From NCBI RefSeq assembly GCF_003963535.1, contig NZ_CP034539.1, positions 4,774,001 to 4,838,000 on the forward strand: a DNA stretch of 64,000 nucleotides. The letters run 5' to 3'. Positions 51,309 through 60,271 of the stretch are shown piece by piece. The stretch is from Streptomyces cyaneochromogenes. GTDB lineage: Bacteria > Actinomycetota > Actinomycetes > Streptomycetales > Streptomycetaceae. The position numbers and the translations under genes were made by a program. The stretch's first letter is position 1. Each line of letters begins with the position of its first letter. The notes under the pieces are model-generated. The model had not been told where the DNA came from. It searched no databases and worked only from the letters and a program-made list of their open reading frames with translations.

Positions 51309-52313
51309 CTACGCCCGCCCCCGCCCGGCATCCCGAGGCACCGGCACCGCAGGGGCGCTCTCGCGGGACAGGGTCAGCACGCAGGGAGCGCCCCGACCGG
51401 GCAGCCCGATGAGCTCTCCGTGGTTCCGCCAGCCCCACGACTCGTAAGCGGCCTGTGCGGCCCGGTCCGCCGGGTGGAGCAGGGCGACCCCGAGTGCCGC
51501 GTGCCGATCGACCAGCAGGCGCTGTTGCAGGAGGCGGCCGATGTCGCGGTGCTGGCCGTGATGCTGCGCCACGACCTGGGTGAGGAGCAGGAACCCGGTA
51601 CGGCCGGTGAGCCGCCCGATGCACTCCTGCAGCCCTCGCTCGGACCGGCCGCCGGGGCCAACGGGAAATCCGAAGGCACATCCCACCGGTACCGTCGTCT
51701 CGGCGAGCAGCAACGCGAACCCGGTCCGTCGTGCGCTGACGGCAAGCCGCCACAGGAAGTCGAGCCGTTCTCGGTGCGCCTGTCCGGAGGAGCCCGCGAC
51801 GGGTTCCACCACCAGGTCGGCGATGTCCTCGCTCATCCCCTCCGTCTGCCGGCGAGTCAGCCGGCGCAGACGAATCCCGTCCTTGACCACCGGCACAGCC
51901 GCACTGTCGCCGGACGCGTGTGTCCCTCCGGCCGACGCGACCGACGCAGATGTGTCCAGCAGATCATGGAGCAGCGCGGGTGGCACCGGATGGACCGGGG
52001 CCGCGAGGAGCAGGGGTGCGGAGCCGGTGACCGCGAGGAGCCGGGTGATCTGTGCGCACGGATGGTGCAGCCGCAGCGCGGCGTGCACCCGCTCGGCACG
52101 GCGTGACGCCGTTAGGAACACGTCCAGGCCCTTGGCGTCGCAGGAGTCGACGGTGGTGAGATCGACGTCGATGACGGTCATGCCGTCGCGCAGGCACCGC
52201 TCCAGCGCGGCCCGCAGCAGGGGTGCCGTGGCCGGCCCCACCTCGCCCAGGAGCGTGACCAGGGCCCGCTCCCCCTTGTCACGCCGGTGGATGTCCAGCC
52301 GCCGCACCGCCAT
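51309..52313 (-). CDS. STAS-GNAT fusion protein
   Basis: About 334 residues. The N-terminal ~110 are a STAS domain ('RALVTLLGEVGPATAPLLRA', 'MTVIDVDLTTVDSCDAKGLD'), the anti-sigma antagonist fold with a Ser near the phosphorylation position. A linker leads to a C-terminal ~160-residue GNAT acetyltransferase-like domain ('GFALLLAETTVPVGCAFGFP', 'RDIGRLLQQRLLVDRHAALG', 'AAYESWGWRNHGELIG'), which includes the acetyl-CoA helix-strand ending. The ATG at 52313 has GAGGGA upstream; longer frames are rejected. The fusion suggests STAS-controlled acetylation; substrate unknown. Confidence 0.8.
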   Translation of the reverse strand: MAVRRLDIHRRDKGERALVTLLGEVGPATAPLLRAALERCLRDGMTVIDVDLTTVDSCDAKGLDVFLTASRRAERVHAALRLHHPCAQITRLLAVTGSAPLLLAAPVHPVPPALLHDLLDTSASVASAGGTHASGDSAAVPVVKDGIRLRRLTRRQTEGMSEDIADLVVEPVAGSSGQAHRERLDFLWRLAVSARRTGFALLLAETTVPVGCAFGFPVGPGGRSERGLQECIGRLTGRTGFLLLTQVVAQHHGQHRDIGRLLQQRLLVDRHAALGVALLHPADRAAQAAYESWGWRNHGELIGLPGRGAPCVLTLSRESAPAVPVPRDAGRGRA

Positions 52314-52704
52314 CCCCGTCCCTCGACAGGGATTCACAACGACAGGGGAAGTGCGCGGAGTTGCAGTGATCGCAGCGTACATGATGCCGACCCGTCTCCG
52401 CACCGTCCGCTCGGACGGCCCGGGGTTCGTCTCACGCCGAGGACGACCCAGCAGGGCGGCCGGAATGCACGATGCCCTCGGTATCTCCACCGTACGCCGC
52501 CGACGACCTCGACCCACGGTATCGGGCGGGCTCGTCCGAACCGAGCGCACCGCCTGCCGAGGGCTCGTGGAGACATCCGGGGCAGACGGCCCACTGGTGG
52601 GGCACACTGCCTGGCTCCACGCCCACTCGGGTACCCGCCCAGGCCCCACACAACCCGCCACAGGCGCGCACAATTCCCGCTCACGCATGGGCCGGAGAAC
52701 GAAG
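52314..52704. other. Intergenic region between the STAS-GNAT gene and the tRNA-Lys terminator
   Basis: About 390 bases. Only antisense and low-quality frames are seen. The likely promoter of the STAS-GNAT gene lies near 52340-52400. The partial GCTCACGCATGG repeat stands at 52679. Confidence 0.45.
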
Positions 52705-52740
52705 CAGCGCCCGACCCGACCGAAGCCGACTCAGGCGCTG
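52705..52740 (-). terminator. Hairpin terminator after tRNA-Lys
   Basis: CAGCGCC (52705-52711) pairs with GGCGCTG (52734-52740), with further imperfect pairing inside. It lies 40 bases after the tRNA 3' end on the minus strand and is duplicated at 43244-43279. Confidence 0.7.
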
Positions 52741-52776
52741 CGTAGCAGGTCAGAAGGGGTTTCCCCTCCCCGCCAC

Positions 52777-52824
52777 CGGTAGGCCCTGTGGGACTCGAAC
52801 CCACAACCAATGGATTAAAAGTCC
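52777..52824. repeat. att-like repeat within tRNA-Lys
   Basis: 48 bp identical to 43317-43364; the identity ends at the 5' edge of the anticodon-stem region (GTCC). Confidence 0.88.
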
Positions 52825-52852
52825 ACTGCTCTGCCAATTGAGCTAAGGGCCC
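52780..52852 (-). tRNA. tRNA-Lys (TTT)
   Basis: 73-base cloverleaf. Anticodon loop CTTTTAA with anticodon TTT, T-arm GTGGG-TTCGAGT-CCCAC, acceptor GGGCCCT/AGGGCCT with a G-U end pair. CCA is not encoded. Its 3' 45 bases are repeated at 43320-43364, making it the attachment site of the island. Confidence 0.96.
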
Positions 52853-52981
52853 AGGCGATGTTGCCACCCCGAGCATAGCCGCACGTGGCCGAGTCTCCGA
52901 TCGGGTATCGGGGACACGGCCGCGTCGTCGTCGGCGGAGGGCGGTGGAATGAGCCGTCAGTGGCCCTGATGCGACGAAGTG

Positions 52982-54532
52982 CTACGGATCGACCGGTTCG
53001 GGTGCCCCCGCACGCCCCGCCTCCCGAGCCGCCGTCCGCTCGTGCTCGGGATTGAGGAACCAGTGCCGAGCCGAGACCCCCCACCAGATCGCGGCGAAGC
53101 CCAGGACGACCAGGACGGCGACCGGGGCGTAGTTGAAGGTCTCCCAGGTGACCGGGGAGACCTGCGGCAGCATGAACAGCACCGTGATCACGCCGACCCA
53201 CGCCACCGCCACCACTCCCACGACCCCGGACCAGCGGCCCAGATGCCACGGCCCCCGCTCGAAGGCCTCGCCCTTCCGCAGCCGCAGCAGCGTCGGGATG
53301 ACGTACGCGATGTAGAGGCCGATCACCGCGATCGAGGTCACCGCCGCGTACGCCGTGACGTTGATCAGGTACGGCAGGCCGAGCACCAGCGCCCCGCCCG
53401 CCGCCAGCCACACCGCCGCGACGGGCGTGCGGGTGCGCGGGCTGACCGTGTGCCAGACGTGCGAGAAGGGCAGCGCACCGTCGCGCGAAAAGGCGTAGAT
53501 CATGCGGCTGTTGGCCGTCACGGACGCCATCCCGCAGAACAGCTGCGCCCCGATGACGACGAGCAGCAGCAGCTTGCCGGCGGTGGCGCCCAGCGCGTCG
53601 AGCAGGATCTGCGCCGGGGGCGCGCCCGTCGCGGAGTTCAGCGCACCGTCGTAGGACTGGATCGCGAAGGTGAAGCCGAGGAGGAGGACGAATCCCGCGA
53701 TCCACGACGTCCAGATCGACTGCACGATCCCCTTCGGGCCGGCCGTCGACGCGTCGTGCGTCTCCTCCGTCATGTGGGCGGAGGCGTCGTAGCCGGTGAA
53801 GGTGTACTGGGCCATCAGCAGGCCGAGCGCGACCACGTACACCCCGCTGCCCCAGCCGGTGTTGTTGACGAACTCCGTGAACACGAAGGACGCCGACTGG
53901 TGCTGGTCGGGGACGAAGGTCAGCGCGCCGACGATCACCGCCACGCCGATCACGTGCCACCACACGCTCACGCTGTTGAGGATCGCGACGATCCGCACGC
54001 CGAAGGTGTTCAGCAGGCCGTGCAGCACCAGGATCCCCGCGAAGAGCAGGATCGTCCGGCCCGGTGTCACCTCGAAGCCGAACTGCAGGTTCAGATACGC
54101 GCCCAGGAAGGACGCGGCCCCGAAGTCGATGCCGGCCGTCACCGCCACCTGGCCGAGGACGTTGAACCACCCCGTGAACCACGCCCAGGCGGCGGCCGTA
54201 CGGGGCGGAGCGAGCCGGTGCGCCCAGAAGTACAGGCCGGCGGAGGTCGGGTACGCCGAGCAGATCTCGGCCATCGACAGGCCGACGAAGAGCGTCATCA
54301 GGCCTACGGCCACCCAGCCCCAGGTGATCACCGCCGGGCCGCCGGTGTTCATGCCGAACAGATACAGCGTCAGACAGCCCGACAGGACCGAGATGATCGT
54401 GAAGGAGACCGCATAGTTGGAGAACGCCGACATGCGGCGGGCGAGAACCTGCGTGTAGCCGAGCTGGGCCAGCCGCTCCTCGTCGGAGAGATTTCCGTCC
54501 GGCCGCCCACTCGCTATGGCGTCATCTGTCAT
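52982..54532 (-). CDS. APC-superfamily amino-acid permease
   Basis: About 516 residues with 12 predicted membrane segments. N-terminal 'LGYTQVLARRMSAFSNYAVS' with 'FTIISVLSGCLTLY' is typical of the amino acid/choline/GABA permease branch, and 'TFTGYDASAHMTEETHDAST' is the conserved loop after helix 6. It imports an amino acid, GABA or a similar compound with cations. The ATG at 54532 has a GGGG ribosome site; the upstream Met at 54568 is less likely. Its stop lies about 130 bp from the tRNA-Lys gene on the same strand. Substrate cannot be fixed. Confidence 0.92.
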   Translation of the reverse strand: MTDDAIASGRPDGNLSDEERLAQLGYTQVLARRMSAFSNYAVSFTIISVLSGCLTLYLFGMNTGGPAVITWGWVAVGLMTLFVGLSMAEICSAYPTSAGLYFWAHRLAPPRTAAAWAWFTGWFNVLGQVAVTAGIDFGAASFLGAYLNLQFGFEVTPGRTILLFAGILVLHGLLNTFGVRIVAILNSVSVWWHVIGVAVIVGALTFVPDQHQSASFVFTEFVNNTGWGSGVYVVALGLLMAQYTFTGYDASAHMTEETHDASTAGPKGIVQSIWTSWIAGFVLLLGFTFAIQSYDGALNSATGAPPAQILLDALGATAGKLLLLVVIGAQLFCGMASVTANSRMIYAFSRDGALPFSHVWHTVSPRTRTPVAAVWLAAGGALVLGLPYLINVTAYAAVTSIAVIGLYIAYVIPTLLRLRKGEAFERGPWHLGRWSGVVGVVAVAWVGVITVLFMLPQVSPVTWETFNYAPVAVLVVLGFAAIWWGVSARHWFLNPEHERTAAREAGRAGAPEPVDP

Positions 54533-54580
54533 GTCCCCAGCGATTCCCGCGCCGGGGGCATGACACACGTCACAGCTTGG

Positions 54581-57500
54581 CTAGAAAAGGCCCTTGTACC
54601 CCTGCCAGCCAGTCGCGATCTTCACCCGCGCCCCGAACGACCCCTTGCCATCACCGTTGTTGCGCCAGACATTGCCGCTGCCGTCCCGCGAGACGAGGTC
54701 GGCCTTCCCGTCCCCGGTGATGTCCCCGGGGCCGACGATCACGTTGTAGCCGGTGCCCCAGCTCGCGAAGACCTTCACGCGGTCCTTCAGCAGACCGTTG
54801 CCGAGACCGTCGTAGCGCCACAGCGTCCCGGCCTTGTCGCGGGCGAGGACATCCCCGTGGCCGTCGCCGTTCAGGTCACCGGCGCCCAGGATCTTCGTGT
54901 AGCCGGTCCACGCCGAACGGATCTTCTTCGCGGCCGCCAGCGTGCCGTCGCTCTTCGCCGCGAACAGGTGGATGTCCCCGGTCGAGGCCTTCCGCGCCAG
55001 CAGATCGGCCCGCCTGTCCCCGGTCAGATCGCCGGGCGAGGTGAGCACGTCGTACGCGTTCCAGCCGGTGCCCAGCTTCGTGTACGCCATCGAAGTCTCC
55101 GGCGCCAGACCGCACTTGACCTTGTAGCCGCGCAGCGAGCCGTCGCTCATCCGCACCAGCACGTCGTTGCACCGGTCGCCGTTCAGATCCCCGAAGGGCA
55201 CCGCGACCGCCTTCGTGGACCAGCCGCTCCCCGAGACCTTCCCGGAGAAGGTGCCCTTGCCGGTGCCCTGCTGGAAGGTCAGGGTGCCGGAGGAGTTGAG
55301 GGTGAGCAGGTCGCCGGCGCCGTCGGGCAGCCCGTCCGGGCCCACGTGGTCGTGGCGCGCGGGGTTGCCGTGCATCAGCTTCACTGAGCCGCGCACTTCC
55401 AGGGGGGCGCCGACGCCGTCGGCCGGGGTGACGGTGAGCGTCCAGTCGTAGGTCCCGTTCGGCAGGAACACGTCCCCCTGGACCGCCGGGTCGTCACCGT
55501 GCCAGCCGACATTCAGCTCACCGCGCGCCGCCTCGCCGTCCACGCCGTCGCCGTAGACCTTGCCCGTGGCGCGATGACGCACGGTCAGGTTCCAGCCCGA
55601 CGACGGCTTCGACAGCGGCACGGTGGTCAGGGTGTCGGGCGCCGTGTCGATCTCGCGCGCCTCGACGGACGGCGCGTTGCGCACCGGCCCGAGCAGCCGC
55701 AGCGGCTGCTGCGCCACCCCGGAGGGTACGAGGTGGACGCGCTCCTGATCATCGACGTAGGCCGCGTTCGCGCCCGACTCGTCGACGGTCCAGCGCACGT
55801 CGCGCTGCGAGACGCCGGTGTCGGGCAGATCGCCGATGACCCGGCTCACGGGCGTGCCGTCCGCGACGGTCGTCATCGTCAGCTTCCCGGCCTGCCTGTC
55901 GTGCGTGACGACGAACCCGTCACCGAGCTCGGCCTCACCGCCCGGCACGGGCACGGACGCCTTCGCCGTACGGTCGTAGACCCCGGCTGTGCCGTCCGCG
56001 CAGGTCCAGTACAAGTACCACCCCAGCGCCTGGAGTTCCGTGAAGGAGCAGTCGGCGTCGGTGGTGAGGGTCTCGGTGGTCTTCTTGGCGGTCAGGTCGT
56101 ACGCCGTGACACCGCCGGGGGTGGTGCCCGCGGTCCACAGGGTGTCGCCGGAGAGGGCGGCCGCGCCGGGGGCGCGGGTCACCGCCGGCGTACCGTCGTT
56201 GCCGATCTTGAGGACGGTCTGCTGGGTCGCGGTCGTGTGGATCAGATACTCGCCGGAGACATCGGTGATCCGCCCGCCCGCCGGGACCCCGCGCTGCCAG
56301 AATGTGTAGGGGGCGGACCCGTTGACCCGGAGAAGGTCGTAGCCCGCCGAGTCCTTCATCAGCCAGACGGCCCGGTCGTCGGCGGTGTTGTGCAGGGCGC
56401 AGCCGCCCTCCTGCGCCGGGCAGTCGTACATCACCAGCTCGGTTCCGTCGTACGAGGAACGCTGGCCGAAGGTGGGCGTGCCGGTGGCGGCCACTGTCCG
56501 TACGTAGGTGTCGCGGTATCCGGCCCAGCTCTTGTCGGCGACGAGCAGCCGGCCCTGCTCCAGGGCCAGGCCCTGGATCTTGTACGGCGGCTTGGGGAGG
56601 GCCTTGACCATGGTGACCGTCGGCCTGCCGTCGGCGCCCGGGTGGATGCGCTGGATACCCCAGTCGTCGGCGCCCGTGCGCCCGACCACGACGGCGGTGC
56701 CGTCCGGGGCGGCGGAGATGCCGGAGCCGGAGGAGGGCAGCACGGTCACCGGGTCCCCGCCCGCGATCGGAACGGCGGTCACCGGCGCGGTGCCGCCGGC
56801 GCGGTGGACGAGCCAGTCGCCGACCACGGAGAGGTCGTCGGCGGGGGCGGTCGTGTCGGCACCGTCCAGCGTCACCTCGGTGGGGGCGGCCGACAGGTCG
56901 GAACGGGAGTAGACGTACACCTTGGAACTGGCGGGGCCACCGTAGACGGCCAGGTGATCCGGCGAGATCTTGGCGTATATGGCGGGCAGCGGCGGGGTCC
57001 AGCTCTGGACCTGGCCGGTCGCCGGGTCGACGGCCACCATATGGGTGTTTCCGTCCAGCGCGGCGCGGAAGAACAGCGTCGTCGCGTCGCCCCGCACGGG
57101 CCCCGCCAGCTTCATGCCCGCGGGTTCGCCTCCGACGGTCACCTCACGCGTGCTCCCGTCGGGCCGCGGGGTCAGCAGACGGGTGATCCGCGTGGTGGTG
57201 CCGTCCTCGGCGGGGACGATCTCCAACGTGACGACGGTGCTGCCGAAGACGCCGAGCGTGTTGTGCCCGTCCGGCACCTGGACGGTGGCGGTCGTGCCGT
57301 CGACGGGGTTCCAGAAGTCGACGGTACGGCCGTGGCGGTAGGCGAGGACGTCGCTGCCGGTCCCCACCGCGATCGCCGAGCTGTTGAAGGCCGGCGCGTC
57401 GAAGGACCTGCCGTCGTCGTACCGCGTCCACACCTGCCTGGGGTGGCCCTCCATCCGGTGGAACACGCCCTGCGCGCCCGCGCCGTCCCCGCCGATGGTG

Positions 57501-57694
57501 ATGTCGGGGCTGATCAGGGTCGCCGACGTGTACGTGCTGCGGTAGGTGGCCGGCACCACCGTCTCCTGCGGCGCCTCCTCAGCCGACGCGGTCGGCAGCA
57601 GCGGGCTCAGCCCCGCCGCGAGCGCCGCGGACGCGGCGACGGCGATGGCGGCGCGTCTCGCGCGTGTGAGACGTACGAAGGCATGACGGGCCAA
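54581..57694 (-). CDS. Secreted beta-propeller/FG-GAP (VCBS) repeat protein
   Basis: 1037 residues starting at a TTG supported by GGGGAGGG 6 bases upstream. Signal peptide 'AAIAVAASAALAAGLSPLLP' ends at 'ASAEEAPQ'. The middle ~700 residues are beta-rich, WD/propeller-like, with some Fn3-like sequence. The C-terminal ~220 carry four FG-GAP/VCBS repeats with calcium-loop patterns such as 'DLNGDRCNDVLVR', 'DLTGDRRADLLAR', 'DLNGDGHGDVLAR' and 'DITGDGKADLVSR'. Such Streptomyces proteins are exported and of unknown binding function. Confidence 0.88.
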   Translation of the reverse strand: MARHAFVRLTRARRAAIAVAASAALAAGLSPLLPTASAEEAPQETVVPATYRSTYTSATLISPDITIGGDGAGAQGVFHRMEGHPRQVWTRYDDGRSFDAPAFNSSAIAVGTGSDVLAYRHGRTVDFWNPVDGTTATVQVPDGHNTLGVFGSTVVTLEIVPAEDGTTTRITRLLTPRPDGSTREVTVGGEPAGMKLAGPVRGDATTLFFRAALDGNTHMVAVDPATGQVQSWTPPLPAIYAKISPDHLAVYGGPASSKVYVYSRSDLSAAPTEVTLDGADTTAPADDLSVVGDWLVHRAGGTAPVTAVPIAGGDPVTVLPSSGSGISAAPDGTAVVVGRTGADDWGIQRIHPGADGRPTVTMVKALPKPPYKIQGLALEQGRLLVADKSWAGYRDTYVRTVAATGTPTFGQRSSYDGTELVMYDCPAQEGGCALHNTADDRAVWLMKDSAGYDLLRVNGSAPYTFWQRGVPAGGRITDVSGEYLIHTTATQQTVLKIGNDGTPAVTRAPGAAALSGDTLWTAGTTPGGVTAYDLTAKKTTETLTTDADCSFTELQALGWYLYWTCADGTAGVYDRTAKASVPVPGGEAELGDGFVVTHDRQAGKLTMTTVADGTPVSRVIGDLPDTGVSQRDVRWTVDESGANAAYVDDQERVHLVPSGVAQQPLRLLGPVRNAPSVEAREIDTAPDTLTTVPLSKPSSGWNLTVRHRATGKVYGDGVDGEAARGELNVGWHGDDPAVQGDVFLPNGTYDWTLTVTPADGVGAPLEVRGSVKLMHGNPARHDHVGPDGLPDGAGDLLTLNSSGTLTFQQGTGKGTFSGKVSGSGWSTKAVAVPFGDLNGDRCNDVLVRMSDGSLRGYKVKCGLAPETSMAYTKLGTGWNAYDVLTSPGDLTGDRRADLLARKASTGDIHLFAAKSDGTLAAAKKIRSAWTGYTKILGAGDLNGDGHGDVLARDKAGTLWRYDGLGNGLLKDRVKVFASWGTGYNVIVGPGDITGDGKADLVSRDGSGNVWRNNGDGKGSFGARVKIATGWQGYKGLF

Positions 57695-57825
57695 GGCGTT
57701 CCCTCCCCAGGAAGACGAGGGGGGAGCGGGCGCTGCGTCAGATCTGCTTCGGATGCCCCCGGCCCGGCCGTCGCACCCCCCTCAAAAGTGAGCTGATCTT
57801 ACAGTCGACCCACACCCGTCGCACA

Positions 57826-57863
57826 GCGAAGCGCCGTGACCCGAAGGGGCCACGGCGCTTCGC
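57826..57863. terminator. Hairpin terminator after the DEAD-box gene
   Basis: GCGAAGCGCCGTG (57826-57838) pairs perfectly with CACGGCGCTTCGC (57851-57863) around a 12-base loop. It follows the helicase stop by 14 bases on the minus strand and precedes the FG-GAP gene. Confidence 0.9.
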
Positions 57864-57877
57864 TCACTCACTCGGCG

Positions 57878-60028
57878 TCAGCCGTTGCGCTTCCAGCGCG
57901 GCTTGTCCTCGCGGCGCCCGAAGGACGAGCCGCCGGTGCTGCCGCGGTGGTCGTCACGGCGGCCGTAGGGACGCTCGTGGCCGCCGGAGCGGAAGCCCGG
58001 ACGGTCGTCACGACGGTCGCGGTTGAACGGACGGTCGCTGCCACGGTGCCCACCGCGCTCGTCACGGCGCTCGAAGGGACGGCCGGACGGACGGTCGTCG
58101 CGACGGAAGCCGCCACGGTCGTCGCGGCGCTCGAAGGAACGGCCACCACGGTCACGGTCGAAGGTACGGCCACCGCGGTCGTCCCGACGGTCGTCGCGAC
58201 GGAAGCCGCCACGGTCGTTGTCCCGACGCTCGAACCCACGGTCGCCACGGTCACGGTTGAACCCACCGCGGTCGTTGTCCCGACGCTCGAAGGAACGCCC
58301 ACCCCGGTCATCGCGACGGTCGTCGCGACGGAAGCCGCCACGGTCGTTGTCCCGACGCTCGAACCCACGGTCGCCACGGTCACGGTTGAACCCACCGCGG
58401 TCGTTGTCCCGACGCTCGAAGGAACGCCCACCCCGGTCGTCCCGGCGGTCGTCCCGGCGGTCGTCCCGGCGGAAGCCGCCACGGTCGTTGTCCCGACGCT
58501 CACGACGCTCGTACGCCGGAGCCTCCGCCCGGTCGACGTCCTGCGCCGCCGGCTGCTCGGGCACGGCCACCTCGACGGCCTGGGCGGCCTCGGCCACCGC
58601 GGCCTGCGCCTCGGCCACCGCGGCCTCCGGGTCGTCACCGCGCTCACGCGCCGCGCGGGCCACGAGCCGGTCGGACTCCTCACGCAGCTCGACGGCACGC
58701 CGCTGCGCCCGCTCCAGCTGCTTGGTGAGCTGGGCGACCTCACGCTCGGCCTGCTGGGCGGCGTTGCCCGCGGACTCGGCCTGCACCTCGGTCATCGAAC
58801 GGGCGCCGGTGATCTCGGCGACCTCCGGGTCGAAGGCGTTGCCGCCCTGGATGATGTGGCGCGAGGCGTCGACGCCCGCGTCCTCCATCAGCCGGAAGAT
58901 CTGGCGGCGCTGGTGCGGCAGCGAGAGGGAGACGACCGTGCCGGTACGCCCCGCACGCGCCGTACGGCCGGCCCGGTGCAGGTAGTCCTTGTGGTCACCG
59001 GCGGGGTCGACGTTCAGCACCAGGTCGATGCCGTCGACGTGGATACCGCGCGCGGCGACGTCGGTCGCGACGAGGACGTTGACGTACCCGTCCTTGAAGT
59101 CGGCCAGCGTCCGCGTCCGCGCGCCCTGCGTCATGCCGCCGTGCAGCGCGTCGGCCTTGGCGCCGGCTTCGCGCAGCTGCTCGGCGACTCGGTCGGCGCC
59201 CAGCTGGGTGCGGACGAAGATGATGGTGCGGCCCTTGCGGGAGGCGATCGCGGCGGTGACCGGCGCCTTGTCCTTGGGCTTCACGATCAGGATGTGGTGC
59301 GACATGGTCGTCACCGCGCCCTGGGCGGCGTCGACCTCGTGAAGGACCGGGTCCGTCAGGTAGCGGTCGACGAGGGTCTTGATCTCGTTCTCCATGGTCG
59401 CGGAGAACAGCATTCGCTGACCGCCCGCCGGAACCTGGTCCAGCAGCTCGGTGACCTCGGGCAGGAAGCCCAGGTCGGACATCTGGTCGGCCTCGTCGAG
59501 CACGGCGACCTCGACGTCCTGCAGCGAGCAGGCGCCGCGGTTGATGATGTCGCGGAGGCGGCCGGGAGTGGCGACCAGCACATCCACACCCCGCTCCAGG
59601 GCGTAGATCTGGTTGCCCATCGACGTACCGCCGCACACGACCTTCATCTTCAGGCCGAGCTGGTCGCCGTAGGGCTGGAGGGCGTCCGCGACCTGCATCG
59701 CGAGCTCCCGGGTCGGGGTGAGGATGACGGCGCGCGGACGGTGCTTCTCGGTGCGGCCGCCGGAGAGACGGGCCAGCGTCGGCAGACCGAACGACAGCGT
59801 CTTGCCGGAGCCGGTACGACCGCGCCCCAGGATGTCCTTGCCGGCCAGGGCGTCCGGGATGGTCGCGGCCTGGATCGGGAAGGGGGTGGTCACGCCGTTC
59901 TGCGCGAGCTTGCGCACGACGCCCTCGGGGAGACCGAGGTCGGCGAAGGTGACCGTGGGGGTCTCCTCGACCTGCTCGTTCTCGCCGTTCTCGGGCACGA
60001 CGACGTGATCAGTACTGGAAATGGACAT
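57878..60028 (-). CDS. DEAD-box RNA helicase with RGG-rich tail
   Basis: About 716 residues. All core motifs are present: Q-motif region 'FADLGLPEGVVRKLAQNGVT', 'GRTGSGKTLSF' (I), 'LTPTRELAMQ' (Ia), 'ATPGRLRD' (Ib), 'VLDEADQM' (II), 'LFSATM' (III), 'IIFVRTQ' (IV), 'ATDVAARGIHV' (V) and 'HRAGRTARAGR' (VI). A coiled-coil-like Ala/Glu segment (about 440-500) precedes a C-terminal ~200-residue Arg/Asp/Gly tail with repeated 'RRDNDRGGF' units, an RNA-binding, phase-separation-prone type. Probably involved in cold or stress RNA remodelling. The ATG at 60028 is preferred; a longer frame reaches 60166. Confidence 0.94.
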   Translation of the reverse strand: MSISSTDHVVVPENGENEQVEETPTVTFADLGLPEGVVRKLAQNGVTTPFPIQAATIPDALAGKDILGRGRTGSGKTLSFGLPTLARLSGGRTEKHRPRAVILTPTRELAMQVADALQPYGDQLGLKMKVVCGGTSMGNQIYALERGVDVLVATPGRLRDIINRGACSLQDVEVAVLDEADQMSDLGFLPEVTELLDQVPAGGQRMLFSATMENEIKTLVDRYLTDPVLHEVDAAQGAVTTMSHHILIVKPKDKAPVTAAIASRKGRTIIFVRTQLGADRVAEQLREAGAKADALHGGMTQGARTRTLADFKDGYVNVLVATDVAARGIHVDGIDLVLNVDPAGDHKDYLHRAGRTARAGRTGTVVSLSLPHQRRQIFRLMEDAGVDASRHIIQGGNAFDPEVAEITGARSMTEVQAESAGNAAQQAEREVAQLTKQLERAQRRAVELREESDRLVARAARERGDDPEAAVAEAQAAVAEAAQAVEVAVPEQPAAQDVDRAEAPAYERRERRDNDRGGFRRDDRRDDRRDDRGGRSFERRDNDRGGFNRDRGDRGFERRDNDRGGFRRDDRRDDRGGRSFERRDNDRGGFNRDRGDRGFERRDNDRGGFRRDDRRDDRGGRTFDRDRGGRSFERRDDRGGFRRDDRPSGRPFERRDERGGHRGSDRPFNRDRRDDRPGFRSGGHERPYGRRDDHRGSTGGSSFGRREDKPRWKRNG
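58188..58438. repeat. 129-bp tandem duplication in the helicase RGG tail
   Basis: 122 bases from 58188 recur without change from 58317, a shift of 43 codons, and shorter related units flank them. The duplication keeps frame and adds a block of Arg/Asp/Gly repeats. The exact identity points to a recent event. Confidence 0.85.
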
Positions 60029-60271
60029 GCGTATGCGAAACCTTCCGGAGTCTCGTCGGCACGCGCCCGTCAACTCCGTGATTCGCAATACGACCGCCTC
60101 AATGCGGTCAGCCACGGCAAGGGAGAGTACGCGCCACACGGCGCGCTCTGCGGTGGCGCCGGGCAAATGGGATCAAACGATCTACCACCATACGCACCCC
60201 CAGCCCCCCAAGGCAAACCGACGGCCACCCGTGTAGGCAACGTCACGTATGACCGCCCCGCCGGCCCTGCC

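Larger units (their letters stand above)
43317..52824. mobile_element. 9.46-kb island between tRNA-Lys att repeats, integrase lost
   Basis: The 48-bp perfect repeats at 43317 and 52777 define a segment lying downstream of the intact minus-strand tRNA-Lys. Its contents differ from the flanks: DUF5994 paralogues, STAS proteins, a desaturase unit and several broken genes. No tyrosine or serine integrase, replication or transfer gene is visible, so it is probably an immobile relic or a passive island mobilised in trans. Boundaries are firm; the history is inferred. Confidence 0.7.

Noticed and set aside
58020-58500. CRISPR-like regular repeats
   Set aside because: The repeats lack unique spacers and encode in-frame Arg/Asp/Gly units of the helicase tail.
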